NCBI RefSeq assembly: GCF_964212655.1
Contig: NZ_OZ156465.1
Coordinates: forward strand, 3,844,001-3,908,000
Origin: Candidatus Thiodiazotropha sp. LNASS1
GTDB lineage: Bacteria; Pseudomonadota; Gammaproteobacteria; Chromatiales; Chromatiaceae
Length of the DNA stretch: 64,000 nucleotides
Direction: 5' to 3'
The number at the start of each line of letters is the position of its first letter. Within the stretch, counting starts at the first letter, position 1. Below, piece after piece: positions 50,693-59,799 of this stretch. Made by a program: the position numbers and the translations under genes. A model generated the notes under the pieces. That model was given only the letters and a program-made list of their open reading frames with translations, was not told where the DNA came from and did not search any database.

Positions 50693-51598
50693 TTACCTGC
50701 CGAGCAGTAGAAACTCCATCAACGCCTTTTGAGAGTGGAGACGATTTTCCGCTTCGTCCCATACCACGCTCTCTTCTCTGTCAATGACGGATGCGCTTAC
50801 CTCTTCACCGCGGTGGGCAGGCAGACAGTGAAAGAAAAGCGTGTCATCGGTCGCCCGTGCCATCAGCTCGTCGTTCACCTGGTAACGGGCGAACGCCTTC
50901 TCCCGCTGCACCTGTTCCTCCTCCTGTCCCATACTGGCCCAGACATCAGTGACGATCAGGTCGGCATCTTCTGCCGCAAGCAGGGGATCTCTCACAATGG
51001 AAACCTGTTCCTTCGCAGCCTGCAAGACCGTTGGATCGGGATCGTAACCCTCCGGACATGCGATGTTCAAGTGGAAGTCGAACCGTCTCGCTGCGTTGAT
51101 ATATGAGTGGCACATGTTATTCCCGTCGCCGATCCAGGCCACACGTTTGTCGCGGATATCACCCCGATGCTCGAAATATGTCTGCATATCCGCCAGCAGT
51201 TGGCAGGGATGGAGCAGATCGGTGAGTGCATTGATGACAGGCACCTTGGAGTGGGCGGCGAATCGCTCCAGGACAGATTGATCGTAGGTGCGGATCATGA
51301 TGATATCGAGCATACGTGACAATACGCGCGCACTGTCTTCAATCGGTTCGCCACGCCCCAGTTGAGTATCCCTGGGTGAGAGAAAGAGGGCGTGTCCACC
51401 CAGCTGCGACATCCCCACCTCAAAGGAGACGCGGGTACGGGTGGATGATTTCTCGAAAATCATGCCGAGATTTTTGCCCTTCAGTGGCGTATGGGTATCG
51501 CCTCGATGCTGTATGCGCTTGAGTTCACTGGCTCTGCGGATCAGCGCATGCAGTTCATCGCTGCTGAGATCGAGAAGTGATAGAAAATGCCTTGTCAT
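50693..51598 (-). CDS. argF: Ornithine carbamoyltransferase
   Basis: This 301-residue anabolic enzyme makes citrulline from ornithine and carbamoyl phosphate. The carbamoyl-phosphate loop is [14 protein letters not shown], with MIRTYDQ and [14 protein letters not shown] as further substrate segments. The ornithine-side [13 protein letters not shown] carries the conserved HCLPxHRG motif. It lies 22 bp behind argD in a small arginine operon. Confidence 0.96.
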   Translation of the reverse strand: MTRHFLSLLDLSSDELHALIRRASELKRIQHRGDTHTPLKGKNLGMIFEKSSTRTRVSFEVGMSQLGGHALFLSPRDTQLGRGEPIEDSARVLSRMLDIIMIRTYDQSVLERFAAHSKVPVINALTDLLHPCQLLADMQTYFEHRGDIRDKRVAWIGDGNNMCHSYINAARRFDFHLNIACPEGYDPDPTVLQAAKEQVSIVRDPLLAAEDADLIVTDVWASMGQEEEQVQREKAFARYQVNDELMARATDDTLFFHCLPAHRGEEVSASVIDREESVVWDEAENRLHSQKALMEFLLLGR

Positions 51599-51620
51599 AG
51601 TTACTGTCTCAAACCGACAA

Positions 51621-52790
51621 TCAAAGATATCCCAGGATCAATGCACTGACCTTGTCGATGATCTCTTCGCATTCGGCGTCACTGATGATCAGTGGAGGTA
51701 ACAGTCGTACAACCTTATCGGCAGTGACATTGATCAGTATGCCCTGATCAAGGGCACGGGTTACCAGCTCAAAGCATGGCCGGTCAAGTTCGATACCGAT
51801 CATAAGGCCGGATACGCGAATCGAGACCACTCCCTGTTGTTCGCCAAGCTTGGATTGAAAGCCGTTTCGCATGCGTTCACCCAGCTGTGCGGCCCTTGCT
51901 GCCAACTGGTGGGACTCAATTTGCTCCAGTACCGTCAGAGCAACTCGGCAGGCGAGTGGATTGCCGCCGAAGGTGGAACCGTGATTCCCGGGTGAGAACA
52001 TCTCGGCCGCGGCACCCCTCGCCAGGCAGGCGCCGATAGGAACGCCGTTGCCCAATCCTTTCGCCAGGGTCATGACATCCGGCAGGATGTCGTTATGCTG
52101 GTGACTGAACATGCGGCCGGTGCGCCCGATCCCGGTCTGGATTTCATCCAGCATCATCAACCAATCGTTTTCATCGCAGATCTCGCGTATCCGATTGAGG
52201 TAATCCCCGTCGGGGATGTTGATCCCGCCTTCACCCTGGATGGGTTCAACAAGCACCGCTACTACGTTGTTGCTGTTGTTGGCGATTTCGGTGATCGCTT
52301 CGATATCATCGTATGGAACACGCACAAAACCCTGAACCAGGGGCTCGAATCCGGCCTGAACCTTGCGGTTGCCGGTGGCGGTCAGCGTGGCAAGGGTGCG
52401 ACCATGGAAACTCTGGTCCATGACTATGATTGCGGGATTCCTGACCCCTTTTTTGTTGCCATGGAGACGGGCGATCTTTATCGCCGCTTCGTTGGCTTCG
52501 GCACCGGAATTGGCGAAAAAAACCCGGTCCATCGAGGCCATTTCGCAAAGTTTGGCACCCAGCTTTTCCTGGTAGGCAATGCCATAGATATTGGATGTGT
52601 GGAGCAAGGTTCCGGCCTGGTCACACAAGGCATCTCGAATCTCAGGGTGTGCATGTCCCAGCCCGCAGACGGCAATGCCGGCAATGGCGTCAAGATAGGA
52701 ACGGCCCTGATCATCCCACAGCCGGGCGCCCTCACCCCGTAGGAAGGTTATAGGTAACCGATTGTAAGTCGTCATCAGAGAGTCGACCAT
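51621..52790 (-). CDS. argD: Acetylornithine/succinyldiaminopimelate aminotransferase
   Basis: This PLP-dependent class III aminotransferase of about 390 residues converts N-acetylglutamate semialdehyde to N-acetylornithine. Visible motifs are [50 protein letters not shown] and the PLP Lys in [13 protein letters not shown]. Several in-frame ATGs exist; homologues begin near the sequence MxxxLMxTYxRLP, which favours 52790 ([13 protein letters not shown]) over the long frame from 52871. Confidence 0.95.
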   Translation of the reverse strand: MVDSLMTTYNRLPITFLRGEGARLWDDQGRSYLDAIAGIAVCGLGHAHPEIRDALCDQAGTLLHTSNIYGIAYQEKLGAKLCEMASMDRVFFANSGAEANEAAIKIARLHGNKKGVRNPAIIVMDQSFHGRTLATLTATGNRKVQAGFEPLVQGFVRVPYDDIEAITEIANNSNNVVAVLVEPIQGEGGINIPDGDYLNRIREICDENDWLMMLDEIQTGIGRTGRMFSHQHNDILPDVMTLAKGLGNGVPIGACLARGAAAEMFSPGNHGSTFGGNPLACRVALTVLEQIESHQLAARAAQLGERMRNGFQSKLGEQQGVVSIRVSGLMIGIELDRPCFELVTRALDQGILINVTADKVVRLLPPLIISDAECEEIIDKVSALILGYL

Positions 52791-53060
52791 GTGCATACCC
52801 ATAAAACAAAAAAGGCATCCGTTTAGGACGCCAGTCAATGCGTTAGTCCCGCCAAATCGACAGGGAATCAAGTAGTTTACCTAGCCAGATGCAGTTTTTC
52901 AAACTTCTGTGCTGGCAGGGTCTGTGGATACCGATCTTGATTTCATAACCATGCAATGAGATGAATGGCGGCCTTCGACTATACGGCAGTTGGAGATTGG
53001 ATGGCGGTTAGGCACAATGGACGATCCTTCTTGAATCAATCCTTGTAGAGGTGGAGAGTT

Positions 53061-53519
53061 ATGTCGATTGCTATGACCCTGCATATCATTGGTGTCATTA
53101 TTTGGGTTGGAGGGATGTTTTTTGCGCATATGGTTCTGCGTCCCGCGCTCAATGATTCTCTGGAGGCCCCACAACGTTTATCGCTTCTTTTGCGAGTATT
53201 TGATGGTTTCTTTCCCTGGGTTTGGGTGGCTGTCATTGCCATTGTGGCCAGCGGATTCTGGATGTTGTTCATGTTCTATGAAGATAACATCGGATTGTGG
53301 TTGGGATTTATGACGGTAGTGGGTATCTTGATGTCCGCTATTTTCGTTTTTATCTATGCCATTCCCTACAAACAGATTAGGGTGGCGCAAAAAGAGGATG
53401 ACAAGCCGAAGTTAGTGGAGGCCGTCAGCCTGATACGACAACTGATACTGATTAATCTCACCTTTGGAATGCTGGTCACTGTAGTTGCTGTCGTGGGTAA
53501 GTATGGCCTGCTTCAATAA
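53061..53519 (+). CDS. CopD-like four-helix membrane protein
   Basis: This 152-residue integral membrane protein has four helices, with HIIGVIIWVGGMFFAHMVLRPAL at the start, resembling the CopD/YkoX-like family whose N-terminal His and WVGGMFF segment are conserved. A role in copper handling is possible only by family; no Cop/Sco genes are near. GGAG precedes the ATG by about 8 nt. Confidence 0.8.
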   Translation: MSIAMTLHIIGVIIWVGGMFFAHMVLRPALNDSLEAPQRLSLLLRVFDGFFPWVWVAVIAIVASGFWMLFMFYEDNIGLWLGFMTVVGILMSAIFVFIYAIPYKQIRVAQKEDDKPKLVEAVSLIRQLILINLTFGMLVTVVAVVGKYGLLQ

Positions 53520-53600
53520 TCCACGAGGGATGTTTCTCAAATCACTGGTCGTGTCGGAGAATGATGCCTGAAAACACAGAGTACAGATATTTATGGTGAC

Positions 53601-55295
53601 ATGATTATGGCTATGTCGATTTACTTGTTCTGCCGGCGCCTGATTGGAATTAGTATCGTTGCGCTCTTTCTGATCATGCCTTGTCCGGTTCTTGCGGAGG
53701 AGGATGCTGGAGGGTCCACAGACAAAGAGAGAAATACCCTCTCTACACTGCTCAATCTGGTAACCATCAGAGAGAATATAGAAGGGGATATTGCATCATT
53801 AAGCAGATCCGTCGCCGCTGCGGAGTCGGAGACGCAAAAGGCTTCATTGAAACAACAGCTGCTGAAACTGGATGCCGAGCTATCACGCACTGTTGAGAAT
53901 TTTGAGAATATCTCCGCGGGGATCGATCTAACAAGCCTGCGTAGCGAGGATGAGACTCAGTTCGATCTCAAGCAGGAGTTGTTCTCTTTGCTCAAGCCTG
54001 CCATCGACGAGATGAAGGATATGACATCGAAGGTGCGTCAGAAATCGGAGTTGAAGGAGAAGATCGCCTATTACGGTGAAAGGCTGAAGATACTCGATAA
54101 CGCCCTGAAAAATATTGAAGCCTTGCGTATGGAAAGTGATTCGGACAAGTTGAAGGCGTCCCTCGACATACTTACTGAAAAATGGCTCAAGAGTCACACA
54201 TTCATGAGCAGCGAATATCAAGCGGCAGAATTACAGCTTGATGAAATACTCGCTTCCGAGGTCTCGATCACCGATGCATCACAGGACTATTTGAAACAGT
54301 TCTTTCAACGCCGCGGGCTCTATCTGATTGAAGCGATATTGGTGGTTGCGATCATTATTCTCCTCTCCAGGATGAGTGACAAGGCGATGAGACGCCTGAT
54401 GCCTGGTTTTAAAAAGAGACACCGCAGTTTTCGTGTCAGGCTATTGGAGCTTGTGCATCGGATAGTGACTACCTTGCTGATCATCATTGGGCCCATGGTG
54501 GTTTTCTATGTTGTCGAAGATTGGGTGTTGTTCAGTTTGGGTATTCTGCTGCTGTTGGGAATGGCATGGGGGCTTCGCCAGGCCTTGCCCAGATATTGGC
54601 ACCAGATACAGTTGTTTCTGAATATTGGCTCAGTGCGTGAGGGGGAGCGCATATTTTTGGATGGATTGCCCTGGCGGGTTGAGCAGATCAATGTCTTCTC
54701 CATCCTGGAGAATCCGGATGCAGGACTTGGTCTGCGAGTACCCATCGATGAACTGGTTGATCATAAATCGAGACCCAGTAATCCGGATGAGCCATGGTTT
54801 CCTTGCCAAAAGGGCGACTGGGTGATTCTCAGTGATGGAGTCAGGGGTCGAGTGACCGGAATTTCCCCGGAACTGGTGCAGCTGGTGGAACGGGGCGGCG
54901 CACAACTGACCTACCAAACCAGTGATTTCCTTGCCGCATCACCACGCAACCTGGCAACAAACTTCCGTATTAAAGAGGTGATTGGCGTCAGTTATGCACT
55001 TCAGGAGAAGAGTACGGATACTATCCCGGAAATCCTGCGGAACACGATTCAGCTGCGACTGGAGCAGGAGGGCTATACTGAACATCTGCTCAATTTGCGT
55101 GTTGAATTTTCTCAGGCCAACAGCTCTTCACTCGATATCACCGTGATTGCGGATTTCAGCGGTGAACTCGGGGAACTCTACAATCGCCTGCGCCGTGCTA
55201 TTCAACGTTGGTGCGTGGATGCCTGTACTGAAAACGGATGGGAGATACCGTTTCCTCAAATGACCCTGAGTGGCAGTCTAGGCAAACTCCCTTGA
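53601..55295 (+). CDS. MscS-family mechanosensitive channel with long periplasmic coiled coil
   Basis: This 564-residue protein has a signal sequence (IVALFLIMPCPVLAEE), about 190 residues of periplasmic coiled coil, then helices at LIEAILVVAIIILLS, LLIIIGPMVVFYVV and FSLGILLLLGMAWGLRQAL, and a soluble C-terminal part. The region after the last helix (IGSVREGERIFLDGLPWRVEQINVFSI, KGDWVILSDGVRGRVTGISPELVQL) matches the MscS beta domain. The C-terminus (VEFSQANSSSLDITVIADFSG) matches the cytoplasmic vestibule. Confidence 0.82.
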   Translation: MIMAMSIYLFCRRLIGISIVALFLIMPCPVLAEEDAGGSTDKERNTLSTLLNLVTIRENIEGDIASLSRSVAAAESETQKASLKQQLLKLDAELSRTVENFENISAGIDLTSLRSEDETQFDLKQELFSLLKPAIDEMKDMTSKVRQKSELKEKIAYYGERLKILDNALKNIEALRMESDSDKLKASLDILTEKWLKSHTFMSSEYQAAELQLDEILASEVSITDASQDYLKQFFQRRGLYLIEAILVVAIIILLSRMSDKAMRRLMPGFKKRHRSFRVRLLELVHRIVTTLLIIIGPMVVFYVVEDWVLFSLGILLLLGMAWGLRQALPRYWHQIQLFLNIGSVREGERIFLDGLPWRVEQINVFSILENPDAGLGLRVPIDELVDHKSRPSNPDEPWFPCQKGDWVILSDGVRGRVTGISPELVQLVERGGAQLTYQTSDFLAASPRNLATNFRIKEVIGVSYALQEKSTDTIPEILRNTIQLRLEQEGYTEHLLNLRVEFSQANSSSLDITVIADFSGELGELYNRLRRAIQRWCVDACTENGWEIPFPQMTLSGSLGKLP

Positions 55296-55386
55296 AAATG
55301 GCCTATGCTTACCGATGCGGGGACGCGTAAGAACGCCTCCCAGGTGTTACCACCTGCTTCACTCTAATAAAAGAATAGGGGGTAGT

Positions 55387-55584
55387 ATGAAACTGGAATA
55401 CGAAGTCATCGAAGATCAATACGACGATACCACGCACATCAGAAGCATGACGGAACAGGCCCGTATACCGGGAGGTGGGTGGTTGATACGTACCACGCTC
55501 TATACACCCCACCAAATCGGTGTAGATGTACTGAGACTACCTGCCGTTAAAAAGAAAGGCGCCCTGTATAAACCCGTGGGCTGA
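55387..55584 (+). CDS. Small hypothetical protein
   Basis: This 65-residue product, starting MKLEYEVIEDQYDD with GGGGGT upstream of ATG 55387, has a beta-rich pattern (GGGWLIRTTLYTPHQIG). I do not recognise it. An earlier ATG at 55315 has no ribosome-binding site. It is convergent with moaA, whose stop is 8 bp away. Confidence 0.6.
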   Translation: MKLEYEVIEDQYDDTTHIRSMTEQARIPGGGWLIRTTLYTPHQIGVDVLRLPAVKKKGALYKPVG

Positions 55585-55591
55585 TGCTTAT

Positions 55592-56566
55592 TCAGCCGCC
55601 AAGGGCCGACATCGGGCGAATGATCGCGGTCGGCGTTTCGCCGAAATGATGTCGTTCCGGTTTGCGTGCAATGGCGGAGTGAATTGCCGCCTGTATGTCT
55701 GCATCCGTTGCACCCTCGCGCATCAGGGGACGCAGTGCCAGCTTATCTTCCTGTCCAAGGCAGAGATGGAGATCGCCGCTCACGGAGACTCGTACACGAT
55801 TGCAGGTTGCACAGAAGTGTTGTGACTGCGGGGTGATGAACCCGATTACGAGATCGGAGTCATCGATCTGGAAATAGCGAGCCGGACCGCTTCCACGCAT
55901 CGCCGCGGGTTGTAACTTATAGCGTTTATTAAGCCGTGCCTCGATCTCGGAGAGCGGCATGTAATGCTCAGAGGCAGACAGTCCGCCCTGACCGACCGGC
56001 ATGGTTTCGATAAAGCGCAGGGTGAGGCCCCGTTCCATGCAGTACTCGATCATGCTCTCGACTTCATCGTCGTTGATGCCCCGCATGATGACCATGTTCA
56101 GTTTTATCGGTGTCAGACCAACCGCCTGTGCACTGGCTATACCTTCCAAAACCGGTTGCAACCGGCTGCCGGTGATCGTTTTAAATTTTTTCTCGTTGAG
56201 TGAATCGAGACTGATATTGAGTCGTGTCACGCCCGCATCGCTCAATGGTCCGGCAAATTGGCTGAGGCGGGAGGCATTGGTGCTGAGGGACAACTCCTCG
56301 ATACCTTGAAGGGCGGCGATACGGCGGGCAATGTCCTCCAGCTCCTTGCGGACGAGAGGCTCACCTCCGGTGAGTCTGACATGTTTGACGCCAAGCGCGG
56401 CAAATTGAGCGATGAGCCGTTCCACTTCATCGGTAGTGAGCCAATCATCGGGTGTCTCGAACGTTCTATGGCTCCTGGGAAGGCAATAAAAACAGCGAAA
56501 ATCACAGCGATCTGTGACGGATAGGCGCAGGTACTCGATCCGTCTGCCGAACGTGTCACTTAGCAT
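55592..56566 (-). CDS. moaA: GTP 3',8-cyclase (molybdopterin synthesis)
   Basis: This 324-residue radical-SAM enzyme converts GTP to the first molybdopterin intermediate with MoaC. The N-terminal cluster is CDFRCFYC, the C-terminal GTP-site cluster is CATCNRVRVSVSGDLHLC, and the essential C-terminal GG is present (MSALGG). It supplies the cofactor needed by NapA and by the molybdoenzyme at 26803-29328. Confidence 0.97.
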   Translation of the reverse strand: MLSDTFGRRIEYLRLSVTDRCDFRCFYCLPRSHRTFETPDDWLTTDEVERLIAQFAALGVKHVRLTGGEPLVRKELEDIARRIAALQGIEELSLSTNASRLSQFAGPLSDAGVTRLNISLDSLNEKKFKTITGSRLQPVLEGIASAQAVGLTPIKLNMVIMRGINDDEVESMIEYCMERGLTLRFIETMPVGQGGLSASEHYMPLSEIEARLNKRYKLQPAAMRGSGPARYFQIDDSDLVIGFITPQSQHFCATCNRVRVSVSGDLHLCLGQEDKLALRPLMREGATDADIQAAIHSAIARKPERHHFGETPTAIIRPMSALGG

Positions 56567-56820
56567 GGCCGCCTCTCACACAATCATTTTCTGTCATTAT
56601 AGACCTATCAGTCAAACTAATCATTCAACGGTATTGGGAAAAGGTCAACTGTTTTCCCTCGGTCGCTGAATATGCCGCTACAGCTTCTCAAAGACTGCAT
56701 TCATAACCTGGGTGGCTGACGGTGCATCCTGCTAATAAGGGATTTGCCGACAGGAATTCTTAACCGTTTGATTACAAAGTACTTTTAATTGAGCGCAGGA
56801 AAAATGTCCGTATGTCCATA

Positions 56821-57393
56821 TCAAAACTCGGCGTTGGGATCGAACCCTTCGGGGAGTGAATGGGCAATCCCTTTATGGCAATCGATACAGGTTTTTTGCG
56901 GTTCCTTTCCATCCACAGCGTCCCAGTAGTGAGGATCGTGCTGCTCGGAACTGCGTGGTGCCTGTCTGTCCAGATCCATTGAGACGAACTTGTGGCAGTT
57001 ACGGCACTCCCGGGAGTCGGTCTTCTTCATCGAGCGCCAAACATTCTGTGCCAGCTCGAGACGCTTGGCTTCGTACTTCTCCGGCGTGTCGATGGTTCCC
57101 AGCATCTTGTGGTAGAGCTCATTGGTTGCCTGAATCTTGCGCACGACTTTGTGGATCCACTCCTTGGGGACATGGCAGTCAGGGCAGGTGGCGCGAACAC
57201 CGGTCCTGTTGGTGAAGTGGATCGTCTCCTGCAGCTCTTGGTAGACCGTCTGTTCCATTTCATGGCATGAGATACAGAAGGTTTCGGTATTTGTCATCTC
57301 CATTGCGGTATTGAATCCACCCCACAATATGACACCGGCAACGATACCGACGGCTATCAGGAACAGCCCGCCTTTTTTCTTACTTTCGTTCAT
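56821..57393 (-). CDS. napC: NapC-type tetrahaem quinol dehydrogenase
   Basis: This 190-residue membrane-anchored cytochrome has one N-terminal helix (LIAVGIVAGVILWGGFN) and four haem motifs: CISCHEM, CPDCH, CRNCH and CIDCH. It passes electrons from quinol to NapB/NapA in the periplasm. It is the last gene of napFDAGHBC. Confidence 0.95.
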   Translation of the reverse strand: MNESKKKGGLFLIAVGIVAGVILWGGFNTAMEMTNTETFCISCHEMEQTVYQELQETIHFTNRTGVRATCPDCHVPKEWIHKVVRKIQATNELYHKMLGTIDTPEKYEAKRLELAQNVWRSMKKTDSRECRNCHKFVSMDLDRQAPRSSEQHDPHYWDAVDGKEPQKTCIDCHKGIAHSLPEGFDPNAEF

Positions 57394-57478
57394 ACTTACT
57401 TTTCACTAGTTGATTTGTCTACTGCTATTCAGTGAATCGTGGTCGCCTCCATTCGAGGCGACCCGATTCGGCTGAATA

Positions 57479-57904
57479 CTATTTGGCACCTTGAAAGTTG
57501 TTTTGCACCAGGGGATCCGCGCCCACCTGGGGTGCATGGCACTGGTTACAGAAGTATCGGCGGCTGGAGATAGTCTTCAGAACCTTGCCCTCACGATCCT
57601 CATAGTGGCTATCACCCACCTTGGGCGCCTTCTCTTTCTCGTAGGTGGCTTCGCTGTGACATTTCATGCAACCGTTGTTCTTCAGGTTGACTTCGTATTT
57701 GTCCACTTCGTGCGGCACCATGGGCGGTTGCAGCTTGAAGCTTCTTTCGATGCCGCCTTTCACATTGACGAGCTTCAGGTCGGCCGGTTTTTTCGCCATG
57801 GTGTCGAGTGCATCGCCACGCAGCGATTGAACGTCGGCCAACAGGGCAGTCGACAGGAACATGGTTGCGATTGCCGCAAGTGTCAGTAGTGCGATTTTTT
57901 TCAT
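57479..57904 (-). CDS. napB: Periplasmic nitrate reductase dihaem cytochrome subunit
   Basis: This 141-residue protein has a signal peptide (IALLTLAAIATMFLSTALLA) and two haem motifs, CMKCHSEA and CNQCHAP, as in NapB, with conserved surroundings (PPMVPHEVDKYEV, RRYFCNQCHAPQ). It delivers electrons to NapA. The ATG at 57904 is preceded by GGAG; the longer open frame to 58069 runs into napH and is rejected. Confidence 0.96.
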   Translation of the reverse strand: MKKIALLTLAAIATMFLSTALLADVQSLRGDALDTMAKKPADLKLVNVKGGIERSFKLQPPMVPHEVDKYEVNLKNNGCMKCHSEATYEKEKAPKVGDSHYEDREGKVLKTISSRRYFCNQCHAPQVGADPLVQNNFQGAK

Positions 57905-57953
57905 ACCTTTCTCCATCATCACTCTCATAAACAGAATTGGTTTGATGTGCCGG

Positions 57954-58862
57954 TCAGGCCCGGACACCCCGATTGACTTCAACCTCTCGCTTGTACTCGT
58001 CGATTTTTTTGGCGTGACGTCCGCCATAACTGAAAACCTCTGGTGCACAGATATCGATACAGCGCCCACAATTGGTGCAGTCGGAAGAGAGAATCACCGG
58101 GCTCAGCCCCTTCTTCTCCCCCTTCAGCGCCGGCTTGATCACCTGCGGTTCCGGACAGACCACGTAGCACTCCATACAGTCGTTGCAGGCCTGACGCTCA
58201 AGGGCGTTGACCCGCAACAGGCTCTTACTGCCGACCAGGTTGTAGAAAGCACCCACTGGACAGATGTGTCCGCACCAGCCGTCCTTCGCCACAATCAGAT
58301 CGAACAGAAAGATCCCCAGGACCATGATCCAGGCTGCACCCATGCCGAAGACAATGCCGCGGAACATCATGGAGACCGGATTGACCAGTTCCCAGATGAT
58401 GCCCCCGGTCACCACCAGCGGCAGGATCAACGTCAGCGCCAACATCCAGTAGCGGGTGGAACGCGAGAGCTGCGAGGTGGTTCTGATCCCCAGCTTGCGC
58501 CGCAACCAGGCGGCCAGGTCGGTGACCATGTTGACCGGGCAGACCCAGGAGCAGTAGACCCGGCCTCCCACCAGGAAGTAGAAGACCAGCACGATGACCA
58601 CGCCGATAATGGCGGCAGTCTCCGGAACCACTCCCGACAGACTGGCTTGCAGCAACACATAGGGGTCGGTCAGCGGCAGCACGTCCAGGGTCAGGTTTGA
58701 GGCCAGGTTGCCCTTCACGATCCAGATGCCGAGCCAGGGACCGGTCAAGAACAGCGCCAGAATCCCGAGTTGACTGAGTCGCCTCAGGATCAGGAACTTG
58801 TGGGCCTTGAACCAGCCTTTTTCGGCAATGGCATCGTCACCCAATGTCTTCATGTCTAACAT
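57954..58862 (-). CDS. napH: NapH membrane quinol dehydrogenase component
   Basis: This 302-residue protein has four or five membrane helices (LGILALFLTGPWLGIWI, GVVIVLVFYFLVGGRVYCSWVCP), conserved cytoplasmic CxxxCP motifs (CSWVCP, CGHICP) and two C-terminal [4Fe-4S] sites (CNDCMECYVVCP, CTNCGRCIDIC). With NapG it forms a second quinol-to-Nap route. The start is ATG 58862 or 58853; napG ends 1 bp upstream. Confidence 0.95.
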   Translation of the reverse strand: MLDMKTLGDDAIAEKGWFKAHKFLILRRLSQLGILALFLTGPWLGIWIVKGNLASNLTLDVLPLTDPYVLLQASLSGVVPETAAIIGVVIVLVFYFLVGGRVYCSWVCPVNMVTDLAAWLRRKLGIRTTSQLSRSTRYWMLALTLILPLVVTGGIIWELVNPVSMMFRGIVFGMGAAWIMVLGIFLFDLIVAKDGWCGHICPVGAFYNLVGSKSLLRVNALERQACNDCMECYVVCPEPQVIKPALKGEKKGLSPVILSSDCTNCGRCIDICAPEVFSYGGRHAKKIDEYKREVEVNRGVRA

Positions 58863-58863
58863 G

Positions 58864-59721
58864 CTACTTGTCCATGAAACCGCTATTGAGTGTATCCAGA
58901 GGATTGGAGGAGAAGGGTGTCTCCCCGGCCTCGCCTTCGATGATCAAGCCTTCACCCTGCAGGTCGTAACGCACCCCTTCGGGCAGGTTGTAACGATGCT
59001 CGGTGTCGGGAGTGACCAGTGACTTGCCCGCTTTCTCTTTCTCCTTCCAGCCCAAACGGTAGTGCTTGCCCAATTCACCCTTCGCAAGGTGCATGGGAAA
59101 GACCTTGATGGCCGCCTCTTCCAGAATGCATGCGCGTTCACAGAGTCCGCAGCCGGTACAGGCTTCGGAGTGGACTATGGGAATGAACAGGGCATGCTTA
59201 CCGGAACGGGTGTTGTGCTGCATGTCCAGGGTGATGGCGCGATTGCGGATCGGACAGACGTTGAAGCAGACTTCACAACGCAGTCCGTGGAACGCAATGC
59301 AGTTCTCCTGGTCGATGAGCACAGCCAGGCCCATACGCGAATCTTCGATATCTTTCAGGTCATGGTCGAGGGCGTTGGTGGGACAGGCCACCACACAGGG
59401 AATGTCCTCGCACATCTCACACGGCCCGGTACGGGCGATGAAATAGGGCGTTCCCGTGGCGACTTCGTCACCGACCTCACCCAGAAACAGAATGTCGTAG
59501 GGACAATCGCGCACACAGAGGCCGCAGCGAATGCAGGCGCCGAGAAAATCCTCCTCCGGCAAGGCGCCGGGGGGGCGAATGTAGTTGGCCGGCATGGTAG
59601 AGGCCCGTTTCGAATAGGCGCCCAGTCCCAGTCCGACCAATCCTACACCACAGGCGGTTTTGAGCATATTGCCCAGAAACTGCCGGCGGTTGATCTCGTT
59701 TTTTCTCTCTGTTTCTGACAT
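58864..59721 (-). CDS. napG: NapG Tat-exported ferredoxin subunit
   Basis: This 285-residue protein has a twin-arginine signal (NRRQFLGNM) and four [4Fe-4S] motifs: CIRCGLCVRDCPYD, CEMCEDIPCVVACP, CEVCFNVCP and CTGCGLCERAC. It relays electrons from NapH toward NapB/NapA. Confidence 0.96.
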   Translation of the reverse strand: MSETERKNEINRRQFLGNMLKTACGVGLVGLGLGAYSKRASTMPANYIRPPGALPEEDFLGACIRCGLCVRDCPYDILFLGEVGDEVATGTPYFIARTGPCEMCEDIPCVVACPTNALDHDLKDIEDSRMGLAVLIDQENCIAFHGLRCEVCFNVCPIRNRAITLDMQHNTRSGKHALFIPIVHSEACTGCGLCERACILEEAAIKVFPMHLAKGELGKHYRLGWKEKEKAGKSLVTPDTEHRYNLPEGVRYDLQGEGLIIEGEAGETPFSSNPLDTLNSGFMDK

Positions 59722-59799
59722 GACTGATGTGATACTGCGATTCAGTGCTCCGTTTTCAGTTAACCGCCGGTCCGGTTGCCCGGACCGGCACCGTACAAG

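Noticed and set aside
57905-58069. In-frame 55-codon extension upstream of napB
   Set aside because: It runs into napH, shows no coding character, and the ATG at 57904 has a good ribosome-binding site followed directly by a signal peptide.
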